From: Neobacillus niacini
GTDB lineage: Bacteria; Bacillota; Bacilli; Bacillales; Cytobacillaceae
NCBI RefSeq assembly: GCF_023715785.1
Contig: NZ_JAMBOX010000015.1
Location: forward strand, 1-64,000
Direction: 5' to 3'
Length of the DNA: 64,000 bases
In this document: positions 50,268-60,086 of the stretch, piece after piece
How positions within the stretch are numbered: position 1 is the stretch's first letter
Layout: each line of letters opens with the position of its first letter
Position numbers and translations under genes: made by a program
Notes under the pieces: generated by a model
What the model saw: the letters and a program-made list of their open reading frames with translations, nothing else
Told to the model about the DNA's origin: nothing
Database searches by the model: none

Positions 50268-51788
50268 ATGAAAATAACTAATATCTATGTAGCCTTTGTA
50301 TTGGCAGGCGTCTCTGGTGTATTGCTCTTTTTATCCATGCCTAGTTATGACATACCGTATTTGGCTTGGTTTGGCTTCGTACCGCTCTTGCTCGTCCTAA
50401 AGGGAAAATCGCCCAAACAGCAATTTTTCTTAATTTATACGACAACGATTATATGGTCAATCGGTACGCATATCTGGTATCCGGCGATCTTCTCTCATTG
50501 GGGATATCTCATTATGGTAGCAGGCGGTTTGTTCTATGGCGGTTTCTTCAAGATGGGCTATGATATGCAATCGCGTATTCCATCCTGGTATTCCATCCTA
50601 GCCATACCGATTACCTTTAGTGTGTTCGAATGGGTTAAAACCGTCATTCCTTTTACAAAAACGTGGTGGATTGAACTGCTGGCTAAATCGCAATGGACGG
50701 TGCCAGAAAACCTGCAAATTTTATCAGTAACAGGCTTTATAGGTCTATCTTTTCTCATTCTTTTAACAAATGTTTGCCTGGCTGAAATTCTCCAAGTAGG
50801 CTTTAGGGATAAAAGAAAACTCGTCACCTGTTTGCTTCTGCTTATACTGCCTCTAGCAAACTTTCTCTATGGCAGCCTAATAATGAAAAAACATGACAAC
50901 TCATTACGAAATGAGCCGATCACCATTGGTGCCACGGTTGACCTGATTAATCAGGATGAAGAGGTGTTAAAGTTAGGCAGTAAGGAATCCGCTGGAGACG
51001 GGTATCTTGCCGATACAGACGACATGAAACAGAAAATCTTCCAAATCAATGCCGACTTGTCTGCTAATCTTGTAAAAGAGAAACCTGTAGATTTCATTGT
51101 TTGGGGAGAAAATGAGTTTATGAATCTTAACACTGATAAAGACTTGTTTAATGGACTGAAATCTTTATCAAAGGAACTGAACGCCCATATTGTCGCTGAT
51201 ACGGTTTGGAGTGATAAAGATAAGATGTATGACACCGCCATCCTTACCAATCGAGATGGGGAAGAGGTGGGCAGGACGCCTAAGATTTTTACGCTTTGGG
51301 GTGAAGAGGAGTACGGTTTTTCGCCAGGTCCGCGCGATTATCCTACATATGAAACGGCATTTGGCCCTGTCGCCCTTGCCGTTTGCTGGGATCGGCATGA
51401 CCAATCTATTCTAAGGAATTATGCAAAAAACGGAGCCAAACTCCTGCTTATCCCGGCAGATGATGATTTTTACGGCGATGAGCGATTCCCTTATTTTGCG
51501 GCAAGTGACGCGGTGTTTCGGGCAGTGGAAAACCATCTTGCTATCGGTTCCGGATCTACTTCAGGCGTGGCACAAGTCATTACTCCCTATGGCAAAATGA
51601 CCGCCGTAAGCAGTGTGAATGAAAGGCAAACGATTGTTGGCGATACGTTTGTCGTTGAAGATCAAACTCTATATACTAAACTTGGAGATGTATTTGCCTA
51701 CTTATTCGCTGGAATTTTCCTGATTTTATTGGTTATTTCTGAAAGAAATAAGAGGAAGGCAAATAAAACAGGAAAAACCGCAAATTAA
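50268..51788 (+). CDS. Apolipoprotein N-acyltransferase-like membrane nitrilase
   Basis: A 506-residue protein with N-terminal helices (about seven, residues 5-205), a carbon-nitrogen hydrolase domain (about 218-475) and a last helix with a basic tail. The triad is complete: Glu281 in DFIVWGENEF, Lys339 in GRTPKIF and Cys373 in ALAVCWDRH. The layout equals Lnt, which N-acylates lipoproteins in Gram-negatives; most Firmicutes use Lit or LnsAB instead, so the role here is open (lipoprotein acylation or another amidase/acyltransferase reaction). ATG 50268 has AGAGAGGAAT upstream. Monocistronic. Confidence 0.82.
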   Translation: MKITNIYVAFVLAGVSGVLLFLSMPSYDIPYLAWFGFVPLLLVLKGKSPKQQFFLIYTTTIIWSIGTHIWYPAIFSHWGYLIMVAGGLFYGGFFKMGYDMQSRIPSWYSILAIPITFSVFEWVKTVIPFTKTWWIELLAKSQWTVPENLQILSVTGFIGLSFLILLTNVCLAEILQVGFRDKRKLVTCLLLLILPLANFLYGSLIMKKHDNSLRNEPITIGATVDLINQDEEVLKLGSKESAGDGYLADTDDMKQKIFQINADLSANLVKEKPVDFIVWGENEFMNLNTDKDLFNGLKSLSKELNAHIVADTVWSDKDKMYDTAILTNRDGEEVGRTPKIFTLWGEEEYGFSPGPRDYPTYETAFGPVALAVCWDRHDQSILRNYAKNGAKLLLIPADDDFYGDERFPYFAASDAVFRAVENHLAIGSGSTSGVAQVITPYGKMTAVSSVNERQTIVGDTFVVEDQTLYTKLGDVFAYLFAGIFLILLVISERNKRKANKTGKTAN

Positions 51789-51830
51789 AGAATGAAATCC
51801 ACAAACAAGACAGCAAAATCCGTAAATAAA

Positions 51831-51857
51831 AAACCGGGGGCAATTGCCCCCCGTGCT
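51831..51857 (-). terminator. Terminator of the SDR gene
   Basis: GGGGGCAATTGCCCCC is a perfect palindrome followed on the reverse strand by GGTTTTTTATTT. Confidence 0.8.
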
Positions 51858-51868
51858 AAATAGAAAAA

Positions 51869-52810
51869 TTAAAAGTTTTCGGTGAGCGTGGTACTCAACC
51901 TCCATACTTGTTCCACGTTTTGAGGATTTGTCGCATAGCTAGGGTATGTCTTGTTACCGAATATATTCTTTAATTGTGCCAAGCCCGTTTCGGCCGTTGA
52001 TGGTTCAATAATCTCTCTTTTATGGTTAATCAGCTGGCCAGTTAGATTTTTATATTCATCCGAGGTGCAAATATGAAAATAGTTATTAGCCATGCCAGAT
52101 GGCTGCGGATTCGTGAGATTTTGTAACCGAGCAAACACCCTCCAAATCGAGTGCATCTTTTGAATCGTCTCTTTTGATAGTTTTACACGATTTATTTGAA
52201 TAGCATTGACTTTGATTCCCCTGCTTTTAAATTCTTCGGCCTGTTTAAAGGTTAGCATCAATAGCGCCATTTTCGAGTCACCGTACATCTTATATACGCT
52301 GTATGGCCTTGTCTCGCGCAATTCCCCGCGTAAATTATCGAACTCAATTTTCCTTTTTGGGTCAAAGAAATTTTTTATGTTTGTCGTGCAAGCATTGAGG
52401 ACTCTCGGGTCTTGAGATTTTTCGAGATGGTCAGCCAATAATCGGGTCAACAAAAAAGGGCCGAAAGTATTTGTAGCGAACGACAATTCGATATGCTCGG
52501 GACTTAGCTTATACTCCTTCTCCCCGTGATTTAAATAGGCGGCGTTATTGATGAGGATGTCTAGGTGCGGATATTTCGCCTTAAATGCAGTGGAAAATGT
52601 ACAAATAGAGTCAAAAGAAGAAACATCAAGCTCCATCAAATCAACATTTGTATTTTTGGTCATTTCCATGATTTCTTTTTGTACGGCTGTACTAATCTTT
52701 AGATTGCGGCAAGCCATGATCACTCGATAGCCTTCAGCTGCGAATTTTAGCGCGGCTGCTTTGCCAATCCCTGAATTTGCCCCTGTAATAATCACAATCT
52801 TATCGTTCAT
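51869..52810 (-). CDS. Short-chain dehydrogenase/reductase
   Basis: A 313-residue SDR of the retinol-dehydrogenase-like type: cofactor loop TGANSGIGKAAA, Arg-containing RNLKI that favours NADP(H), DILINNAAYLN (NNAG-type), and catalytic YxxxK in MYGDSKMAL. The C-terminal part is longer than in simple SDRs. It starts inside the end of the TetR gene (four-base overlap), so it is expressed and probably controlled with it. Substrate unknown. Confidence 0.87.
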   Translation of the reverse strand: MNDKIVIITGANSGIGKAAALKFAAEGYRVIMACRNLKISTAVQKEIMEMTKNTNVDLMELDVSSFDSICTFSTAFKAKYPHLDILINNAAYLNHGEKEYKLSPEHIELSFATNTFGPFLLTRLLADHLEKSQDPRVLNACTTNIKNFFDPKRKIEFDNLRGELRETRPYSVYKMYGDSKMALLMLTFKQAEEFKSRGIKVNAIQINRVKLSKETIQKMHSIWRVFARLQNLTNPQPSGMANNYFHICTSDEYKNLTGQLINHKREIIEPSTAETGLAQLKNIFGNKTYPSYATNPQNVEQVWRLSTTLTENF

Positions 52811-53403
52811 TTTGTTCCTCCTGTTATCCCTGTATTTTTTCCTTTCCGAATTTGGGCTGCGGTAATGATATCACTGGCGGTGCTGCCTAGCATATGCATC
52901 ATTTTTTCCTCGTTAAAATCGTCCGGAAGCAATTCATTTGCCACCATTAAGGAAAGACCTATTTGAAAAATTCTCATTTTTAATAAGATGGTTCTGAGTT
53001 CATCATTGGAAAAGCTCTCGAGAGTAGGATCTTGTTTCATCATTTCTACAAGCATATCCTCATCCTGCTCCAGATTATTGATGTAATCATTTTGCTTCAT
53101 TACAAGGTCTCGAAATAGGGCGCTATACTCCTTGGCAAATTTGAGACTGGCGGCTCCTATGTCACGAAACGGATAGCCTGTATTTTGCTCCTTTATCAGT
53201 TGTCTGTTCACTTCAAAGGTCTTGTTAACCACTTCCTGAATCAATTCATCCACATCTTTAAAATTCACATAGATTGGAGCGATCGAGCTCCCAAGCTTAT
53301 CAGCCACCTTTCGGATTGTAATGCCGCCAATCCCTTCTGTTCTGGCGATTTCAAACGCAGCTTCAATGATTTGGTCTTTATTAAACTTTGACTTAGGTGC
53401 CAT
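52807..53403 (-). CDS. TetR-family regulator
   Basis: A 198-residue regulator with an N-terminal HTH (QIIEAAFEIARTEGIGGITI, then RKVADKLGSSIAPIYVNFKD) and a helical ligand domain. The coupled SDR gene is the probable target, by autoregulation through the palindrome at 53432-53445. ATG 53403. TAAAGGAGTACAAT precedes it. Confidence 0.87.
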   Translation of the reverse strand: MAPKSKFNKDQIIEAAFEIARTEGIGGITIRKVADKLGSSIAPIYVNFKDVDELIQEVVNKTFEVNRQLIKEQNTGYPFRDIGAASLKFAKEYSALFRDLVMKQNDYINNLEQDEDMLVEMMKQDPTLESFSNDELRTILLKMRIFQIGLSLMVANELLPDDFNEEKMMHMLGSTASDIITAAQIRKGKNTGITGGTK

Positions 53404-53431
53404 ATTGTACTCCTTTAGTAATAAAATTCAG

Positions 53432-53445
53432 TTGATATATATCAA
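53432..53445. promoter_or_regulatory. Probable TetR operator
   Basis: TTGATATATATCAA, a perfect 14-base palindrome about 30 bases upstream of the TetR start, followed by another similar stretch (ATATATTGAT). Operator role inferred from symmetry and place. Confidence 0.5.
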
Positions 53446-53667
53446 GTGTTATATATTGATTATTATATATTTATTTTTACAATTTGCAACCATTTTCAGG
53501 AAAAAACTTTCGACAATAATAGACCCATTTTTTGCAACGAAGGTTTAATTGATGATTCTAGACTTCTGTACTTTTGTATCATTCATATATTATTTTTTCC
53601 ATCATATGCATTGCCTAACAATGTACCTTGTTATACAATGGTACTAGAAAAAACTGGAGGAATCCAT

Positions 53668-53994
53668 ATGGACAGGGAGCTATTAAAAGGAAGTATTGAG
53701 ATATTATTGCTGTCTTTGTTGGTGGAACAGGATTGTTATGGGTACGAAATGACCAAGAAGCTGCGGGCGCTGAGCGATGATGCGTACCATATGAATGAAG
53801 GTACCCTTTATCCTGCACTGAAGAGATTGGAAACAAAGGATTGTGTGGTGTCCTATTGGCAGGAGGGATTGGATTGGAGCAGACGGAAGTACTACACCAT
53901 CACAGAAACGGGCCGCAAAGTGTTGGCCGATAAGCTGCGGAGCTGGAAACAAATCGATCAATTAATCGACAAAACGTTGGAGGGTCTTTCATGA
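53668..53994 (+). CDS. PadR-family regulator
   Basis: A 108-residue PadR winged-helix regulator: MDRELLKGSIEILLLSLLVE, EQDCYGYEMTKKLRALSDDA, NEGTLYPALKRLETKDCVVS (recognition helix and wing start) and YYTITETGRKVLADKLRSWK. ATG 53668 has TGGAGGAAT upstream; the open frame extending to 53446 has no signal. It overlaps the HAAS gene by four bases, a pair very common in Firmicutes, in which PadR represses its own operon. Confidence 0.92.
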   Translation: MDRELLKGSIEILLLSLLVEQDCYGYEMTKKLRALSDDAYHMNEGTLYPALKRLETKDCVVSYWQEGLDWSRRKYYTITETGRKVLADKLRSWKQIDQLIDKTLEGLS

Positions 53995-54644
53995 AAAAAC
54001 TGGAGCAGTACATAGAAAAAATCGTCGCCGATTTGCCGATGTCCGATGAGGAGAGAAGCGATTTTCAGGAAGAGCTCTCGATTCACTTGGAGGAGCACGT
54101 AAGGGAACTGATGATAAAAGGGGTCCCGGAGGATGACGCCATTCGGCAGGCAATCAAGGCTTTTGGCCATGTGGATAAAATTAATTGGGAAATGAAAAAG
54201 GCGATTTTTCCGTTTTATAAAATTGTACGATTTCTATGGAATGTTGTCTTTGTTACGGCATTCTTATGTTTGATCTCCTATTCAATTATGGAGTTTTATC
54301 ATCCGGAATTTTCAAATACTTTGCCACTGGAAAGTGTCCTAGGCGGGTTTTTCATAGTCTTTTTTATAGCTGGGGCTATAGAGGCGATATATGAGGCGTT
54401 GATGGACCAATACAGGTGGAGATGGCTATCCAACCCATGGGTTGTCTTTTTGCCGCCTGCCCTGATGATTGCCGGCATCCAGACTCTAACTCTCATAAAA
54501 AATCCGGACCAATACCAGGAAGGCTTTTGGATTGATTTATATGCCATTCCCCTGGCAACTGTGCTGTATTTAATCGCAAGGCAGTTGTTCACTTTCATTT
54601 TCCCAAGGCAAAAGCAACATTTAAATCGGAAAAAGACCGTTTAA
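53991..54644 (+). CDS. HAAS-domain membrane protein, PadR partner
   Basis: A 217-residue protein: HAAS domain in residues 1-75 (EQYIEKIVADLPMSDEERSD, ELSIHLEEHVRELMIKGVPE, AIRQAIKAFGHVDKI) and then four or five membrane helices. It is translationally coupled to PadR (ATGA). HAAS domains are thought to contact PadR or signal through the membrane; the exact role is unknown. Confidence 0.85.
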   Translation: MKKLEQYIEKIVADLPMSDEERSDFQEELSIHLEEHVRELMIKGVPEDDAIRQAIKAFGHVDKINWEMKKAIFPFYKIVRFLWNVVFVTAFLCLISYSIMEFYHPEFSNTLPLESVLGGFFIVFFIAGAIEAIYEALMDQYRWRWLSNPWVVFLPPALMIAGIQTLTLIKNPDQYQEGFWIDLYAIPLATVLYLIARQLFTFIFPRQKQHLNRKKTV

Positions 54645-54745
54645 CCATGTATCCAGGCCGCTGACCTTTCAGGGGCCTGTTAGTAATGAATCGGGATTAA
54701 GGTTATCCTATATGTATGATGAGAGAACAGAAAGAGTGGTAACAA

Positions 54746-57079
54746 ATGGATAATTCAGGGAGTTTCCAATTGCTCTTGCAAAATATAGAATTTTTATCAT
54801 CGCGGATTTACCAGGGAATCAAAATTCTCCTGGTACTCGATGGTGAAATTGTCGTTGAAACCGATCATGGATTTTTTCATTTGAAAGAAAATGATTTACT
54901 TGTAATCAACCGAAATGAATTGTATCAAGTGAAGGCTGTCAAAAATAACACCGTGTTATCATTGGGGATTCCAGATTCGTTTATTTCTGCTTATTATAAG
55001 GAATATCGTCACTATCATTTTCATTTATATTCCCAGCAATTGGACCGCGGGAAAGAAAAGATTATGGCCCAGATGCGCAAATTCCTCTCTGAACTGCTGC
55101 TTGCCTATTGCAGACAGGAGGAAGGCAGTCAGCTTGAAGTACATATTTTAACATGCAAAATTTTGCTTACATTGATTCAACGATTTAAGGGAACCAGAAT
55201 GGATTGGAATCACATCGACTCGAATGACCAGCGATCGCAGGAGATTATTTCCTATGTCAATCAGCATTTTGACGAGACAATCACCTTGGAGGATGTAGCT
55301 AAACATTTTTATCTTTCGCCAAGCTATTTTTCGCGGTATTTCAAGCAGCAATTCGGTGTTGGCTTTAGCCGTTATGTTATGAATGTCCGCTTGGAGCACA
55401 GTGTAAAGGATTTACAATATACCAAGGATTCGATTACCTATATTTCCATGAAAAATGGCTTTCCCAATACCAAATCATTTTCCACATTATTCAAAGAGGT
55501 GTATGGGGAGACACCCCATACGTTTCGGGAAAAGCACGCAAAAGAACAAGTGAATTTGGTTAAGTATTATCAGTTGGAGGACAGAGGCGCCTTCCTGAAT
55601 TCACCTGAACTGATGTTGAAATTAGGTGAATTCCTTTCAGAGGAAGACCATCCGGCATCCTATAGTAATACAGAGACCTATTATGATGAATTAACCATTG
55701 ATTTAGCTTCTGCACCCCATATAAAGTTTACTCATCCTGACAATATATTAACGATTGGCGAATTGAGGGAATTGCAACGAGAGAACATACGCAAGCAAGT
55801 GCTATTAGCGAAAAAAGGATTAAATATAAACTATATTAGTATTAATAAATTACTTAGGGGAAGGACGATCTCTCCGGCAGTAGAAACGGATGAATTGATT
55901 CCGACAACCTCTCCTTACTATAACTCGGATGATGTCATCGATTTTTTGAAGACACATAACCTATCATTATTTATCCAAATTACATACAGAAAAACCGATC
56001 ATGAGTCTTACTTTCAAGTACTCGAGCATTTTATCAGACACTGTGTGCAAATGTTCGGTGAACATTATGTTGGCTCCTGGTATTTTATCTACCTGACGGA
56101 TGAAGATGCTTTAGACAGCAGCCAATCCCAGCAATTTTATGCAGCATTATTCCAATTGTTGAAAAAACTACTTCCTTCTATAAGAGTAGGAGTATTTTTG
56201 CCATTTTCTTTTCAAACAGGAGCCACGGATGAAGCGCATAAATGGATGTTAAAACAACCGGAGCACATTGATTTCATTGCGTTTCAGGCAAGCCCAAATG
56301 AAATTGTGGATTACAAATACGATATTGATGAGAATTATGAATTGGCAAAAGATTTTATTAGGAAAAAAACGCATAAATTAACCCACTACTTAAAAAGCCA
56401 TTCGATCGAAAAACCGATTCATTTAATGAACTGGAGTTCTTTTTCAGGAAATACCCGTTATACAAACGGGACGTTTTTCCGCGGGTCGTTAATCTTGCAT
56501 GATGCGCTTGCCGTGGCGGAAGAGGTGGAGTCGCTAGGTTTTTGGATCAATACCGAAATTCATGAACGAAATGTCGAGGGAAGAAATATTCCGCTGGAAG
56601 GCATGGAGCTGTTTCATTATTTTAACGGCAAACGCCCTGCCTTTTATGCGATGTCCTTTTTCAACAGGCTGCAAGGAAAGGTCGTTTCAAAAGGCGCGTA
56701 TCATATCATGATGGAGAATGAAGCAGGCTACCAGATTGTGTTGATGAATAACAATATTGTCAATCCGTATTTTTCAATCGAAGAAACGTTTTTACAAAAA
56801 TTAGTGAAAGAAGTGCGCGTCACAATCAAAGGAATACCTAATGGGGAATATCAAGTGCGGAAGTATGTTTTTGACAAGGACAATGGTGCCCTGTATAAGA
56901 ATTGGTGGGAAAATAACAGCAAATTTGGCTTGGACAAGGAGATTATTGACTACATCACTCATTCCAGCCAGCCATTACTAAACGTATTTGATGAAACAAT
57001 TGATGGGGATTGGTCATTTTATTCCTACTTAACCATTAATGCGATTCACTTTTTTGAATTGAGGAAAGAATTTAAATAA
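54746..57079 (+). CDS. AraC-type regulator fused to a GH39-like domain
   Basis: A 777-residue cytosolic protein. N-terminal cupin-like sensor (residues 1-95: LVLDGEIVVETDHGFFHLKE, LVINRNELYQVK), AraC HTH pair (about 170-265; TLEDVAKHFYLSPSYFSRYF and FPNTKSFSTLFKEVYGETPH), then about 480 residues resembling a glycoside-hydrolase-39 TIM barrel plus beta-sandwich. Where GH39 enzymes have the acid/base NEP motif, this protein has FIYLTDED, so the barrel is probably a sugar-sensing, non-catalytic domain; this is a judgement by eye. No signal peptide. It precedes an MFS transporter with a terminator in between, so those genes may be targets. Confidence 0.83.
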   Translation: MDNSGSFQLLLQNIEFLSSRIYQGIKILLVLDGEIVVETDHGFFHLKENDLLVINRNELYQVKAVKNNTVLSLGIPDSFISAYYKEYRHYHFHLYSQQLDRGKEKIMAQMRKFLSELLLAYCRQEEGSQLEVHILTCKILLTLIQRFKGTRMDWNHIDSNDQRSQEIISYVNQHFDETITLEDVAKHFYLSPSYFSRYFKQQFGVGFSRYVMNVRLEHSVKDLQYTKDSITYISMKNGFPNTKSFSTLFKEVYGETPHTFREKHAKEQVNLVKYYQLEDRGAFLNSPELMLKLGEFLSEEDHPASYSNTETYYDELTIDLASAPHIKFTHPDNILTIGELRELQRENIRKQVLLAKKGLNINYISINKLLRGRTISPAVETDELIPTTSPYYNSDDVIDFLKTHNLSLFIQITYRKTDHESYFQVLEHFIRHCVQMFGEHYVGSWYFIYLTDEDALDSSQSQQFYAALFQLLKKLLPSIRVGVFLPFSFQTGATDEAHKWMLKQPEHIDFIAFQASPNEIVDYKYDIDENYELAKDFIRKKTHKLTHYLKSHSIEKPIHLMNWSSFSGNTRYTNGTFFRGSLILHDALAVAEEVESLGFWINTEIHERNVEGRNIPLEGMELFHYFNGKRPAFYAMSFFNRLQGKVVSKGAYHIMMENEAGYQIVLMNNNIVNPYFSIEETFLQKLVKEVRVTIKGIPNGEYQVRKYVFDKDNGALYKNWWENNSKFGLDKEIIDYITHSSQPLLNVFDETIDGDWSFYSYLTINAIHFFELRKEFK

Positions 57080-57175
57080 GAATGGCCATGGTAAAAAATA
57101 TACGGTAAATTTTTGTCTAAATAGTTTCTGAGTAAATAATATCACCTTCCTAGAGAGTTAAAGTGGTTAAAAAAC

Positions 57176-57202
57176 GACTCCTTTTTAAAGGGGTCATTTT
57201 TT
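57176..57202 (+). terminator. Terminator of the AraC-GH39 gene
   Basis: GACTCC and GGGGTC pair (one G-U) and are followed by ATTTTTT. Confidence 0.65.
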
Positions 57203-57280
57203 ATAATTAATACATACCGCGGGCGTTGTAAAAAAAAAGGTAGATAGCAAATTACATTTTGCAATCTAGGAGGTAAAGAA

Positions 57281-58684
57281 ATGGAAACATATAGAGGTAC
57301 AAATAAATTAATTACCGGTATTGTATTTGGCGTTATTACATTCTGGCTGTTTGCACAAGCCATGGTGAACATAGTGCCGGCCGTACAATCAGATTTAGGT
57401 GTTTCACTTGGAACCCTTAATATTGCAATCAGTTTAACCTCATTATTCTCGGGTATGTTTATCGTCGGTGCCGGCGGCTTGGCCGATAAAGTCGGACGGA
57501 AAAAGATTACCTATATTGGGCTCGTATTGAGCATTATCGGGTCATTGATGCTTGTATTGGCACAAGGGGCCGCATTATTAATTATTGGCCGTATTATTCA
57601 AGGACTTTCTGCTGCATGTATTATGCCGGCAACGATCGCGTTAATGAAAGAGTATTTTGAAGGAGCGGAGCGTCAGCGTGCCCTAAGCTACTGGTCCATC
57701 GGGTCGTGGGGCGGTTCCGGCGTATGTTCATTCGCTGGCGGTGCGATTGCCACCTATATGGGCTGGAGATGGATTTTCATCTTTTCGATTATTTTTGCGC
57801 TTCTCGGTATGTGGCTGATTAAGGATACGCCTGAAAGCAAAGCAAACTCAAAAGGTGCTTTTAAATTTGACGTTAAGGGATTAGGTATTTTGGTCGTTAC
57901 CATGCTGGCGTTGAATCTGTTCATTACTCGCGGAGCAGATTGGGGCTGGACAAGCACATTTACTTTAATTTGTCTTGCTATTACAATTGTCGGGATTATT
58001 GCTTTTGTGAAAGTGGAAAAAAACAATGCCATTGCTCTTATTGATTTTTCATTATTTAAAAATAAACCATATGCAGGGGCAACCTACTCTAACTTCTTAT
58101 TAAATGCCGTAGCCGGTACTTTAGTAGTTGCGAATACGTATGTTCAGGTTGCTCGTGGATTTACGGCTTTCCAATCAGGGATGTTATCGATTGGTTACCT
58201 AGTTGCCGTCCTAGCGATGATTCGTGTTGGGGAGAAAATTCTTCAAAAATCCGGCGCTAAATCTCCAATGGTTTGGGGTACTGTGATCACAACGGTTGGT
58301 GTAGCGATGATGGGTCTGACCTTCTTGCCAGGCTTTGCCTATACCGTTGCTGTATTCATTGGGTTTGCCTTATTTGGTTTAGGCCTTGGCATTTATGCAA
58401 CACCATCTACAGATACATCTGTATCCAACGCTCCTTCTGATAAGGTTGGTGCCGCTGCTGGTGTTTACAAAATGGCAAGCTCACTTGGCGGAGCGTTCGG
58501 TGTGGCCATTTCGGCAGCCGTGTATGCCGGAATTGCCGCTGTCGGCAGTACAGAAATCGCAGCAACATCCGGAATTATTGTCAATGTCATCTTCGGTGTA
58601 TTGGCACTGATTTCCATTGTTTTTATGGTTCCAAAGAACGCAGGAAAAGAGCAACAAGCGGTCTTAACGAAAAAGGCCAGCTAA
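57281..58684 (+). CDS. MFS transporter (DHA2-like, 14-helix type)
   Basis: A 467-residue transporter with the MFS motif A GLADKVGRKK after helix 2, motif C-like region near helix 5 (SYWSIGSWGGSGVCSFAGGA) and GWRWIFIF typical of EmrB/QacA-like drug exporters; 13-14 helices by hydrophobicity. GGAGG lies upstream of ATG 57281. The downstream M20 amidohydrolase begins 45 bases later on the same strand. Likely substrates are drugs or amidated metabolites; the linkage to an amidohydrolase suggests a peptide or N-acyl amino acid. Confidence 0.87.
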   Translation: METYRGTNKLITGIVFGVITFWLFAQAMVNIVPAVQSDLGVSLGTLNIAISLTSLFSGMFIVGAGGLADKVGRKKITYIGLVLSIIGSLMLVLAQGAALLIIGRIIQGLSAACIMPATIALMKEYFEGAERQRALSYWSIGSWGGSGVCSFAGGAIATYMGWRWIFIFSIIFALLGMWLIKDTPESKANSKGAFKFDVKGLGILVVTMLALNLFITRGADWGWTSTFTLICLAITIVGIIAFVKVEKNNAIALIDFSLFKNKPYAGATYSNFLLNAVAGTLVVANTYVQVARGFTAFQSGMLSIGYLVAVLAMIRVGEKILQKSGAKSPMVWGTVITTVGVAMMGLTFLPGFAYTVAVFIGFALFGLGLGIYATPSTDTSVSNAPSDKVGAAAGVYKMASSLGGAFGVAISAAVYAGIAAVGSTEIAATSGIIVNVIFGVLALISIVFMVPKNAGKEQQAVLTKKAS

Positions 58685-58729
58685 TTTATTCCAGAAGCCA
58701 AAGGTCAATTTGGATGGAGGTCATTCATA

Positions 58730-59917
58730 ATGAAAGAACAATTAATGAAAATGTTAGAAGAACGGAAAGACGAAATCATTGGAATCCGTCGCTATCTTCA
58801 TGAAAACCCTGAACTTTCATTTGAAGAAGAAAACACAAGCAAATATATTGAAGCGTTTTATCAAGGGAAAGATGTCAAAGTTGATACCAAAGTCGGCGGC
58901 GGCCATGGGATTATCGTGACGATTGAAGGCGGCAAGCCGGGCAAAACGATCGGCCTTCGTGCTGATTTCGATGCACTTCCGATTACGGAAGAAACCGATG
59001 TCCCATTCAAGTCAAATAATCCAGGTGTTATGCATGCCTGCGGTCATGATGGACATACCGCCTATCTACTAGTTCTGGCCGACTGCCTGATCCAACTAAA
59101 GGATGACATACCAGGAAAAATTAAAATTATCCATCAGCCTGCTGAAGAAGTGCCGCCGGGTGGCGCGATCGGAATGCTTCAATCCGGTTTACTGGATGAT
59201 TTAGACGATATTTTCGGGATTCATTTACTGCCGCTTGGACCATCCGGTGTGGTCGGCTACAACAGCGGCTACGTATTCCCAGGACGTGCCTACTTTAAAT
59301 TAAAAGTTCAAGGCACAGGCGGCCATGGTTCTTCGCCACACTTGGCAAACGATGCCATCGTTGCCGGTGCCCATTTTGTAACCGCAATTCAAACGGTCGT
59401 CAGCCGCCGCCTAAACCCATTTGATATGGGGGTTATTACCATCGGTTCGTTTGACGGAAAAGGGACGTTCAATGTGATTAAAGATAGTGTCGAACTAGAA
59501 GGCGATGTTCGGGCGATGACCGATGAGACACGGGAATTGATTGAACAAGAAATTCGCCGTATCGCCAAGGGCATTGAACAAGAATTCAATGTAACCTGTG
59601 AACTTACGTATACACCGGATTATCCGCCATTGTATAACAACCCTGAACTGACCGAGAGGGTAGCTGGATTTTTACAAAATGCCATTGATCAAGACATTAC
59701 AGAAGTGAAGGAATTCCCGAAAATGTCGCCATCAGAGGATTTTGCGCATTATGCAAAAAAATTCCCAGCATGCTTCTTTTACATTTGTTGCACGCCAAAA
59801 GGGGTAGAAAAACCATACTTTAATCACCATCCAAAATTTGATATCGATGAAGATGCCCTTTTAGTCGCTGCAAAAGCGGTTGGCCAAGTTGTTTGTGGAT
59901 ATTTTAAAATAGATTAA
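58730..59917 (+). CDS. M20-family metallopeptidase/amidohydrolase
   Basis: A 395-residue amidohydrolase: IGIRRYLHENPELSFEEENT at the N-terminus, metal site HACGHDGHTAYLLVLA (His and Asp), HQPAEEVPPGGAIGML (Glu pair), dimerisation segment with GTGGHGSSPHLANDAI, and closing MSPSEDFAHYAKKFP with another ligand and NHHPKFDIDE. The family includes N-acyl-amino acid and N-acetyl-cysteine deacetylases. It appears to be co-transcribed with the MFS transporter and has a terminator at 59923. Confidence 0.9.
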   Translation: MKEQLMKMLEERKDEIIGIRRYLHENPELSFEEENTSKYIEAFYQGKDVKVDTKVGGGHGIIVTIEGGKPGKTIGLRADFDALPITEETDVPFKSNNPGVMHACGHDGHTAYLLVLADCLIQLKDDIPGKIKIIHQPAEEVPPGGAIGMLQSGLLDDLDDIFGIHLLPLGPSGVVGYNSGYVFPGRAYFKLKVQGTGGHGSSPHLANDAIVAGAHFVTAIQTVVSRRLNPFDMGVITIGSFDGKGTFNVIKDSVELEGDVRAMTDETRELIEQEIRRIAKGIEQEFNVTCELTYTPDYPPLYNNPELTERVAGFLQNAIDQDITEVKEFPKMSPSEDFAHYAKKFPACFFYICCTPKGVEKPYFNHHPKFDIDEDALLVAAKAVGQVVCGYFKID

Positions 59918-59922
59918 TCAGC

Positions 59923-59957
59923 AAAACCCCTGCATAGACATGAAATGCAGGGGTTTT
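59923..59957 (+). terminator. Terminator of the MFS-M20 operon
   Basis: AAAACCCCTGCAT and ATGCAGGGGTTTT form a 13-base-pair stem with a nine-base loop. Confidence 0.88.
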
Positions 59958-60086
59958 GTTATGCAGTTTTCTCCCCTGAGCCCATGTTTTCCTTCCTCGA
60001 AGTTTACATAAATTCAGAGCGAATTTTACATTTCCTTAACAATATATAAGTAAAATTAAAGTATCTAATCTAAAAGTAGGTGCGAA

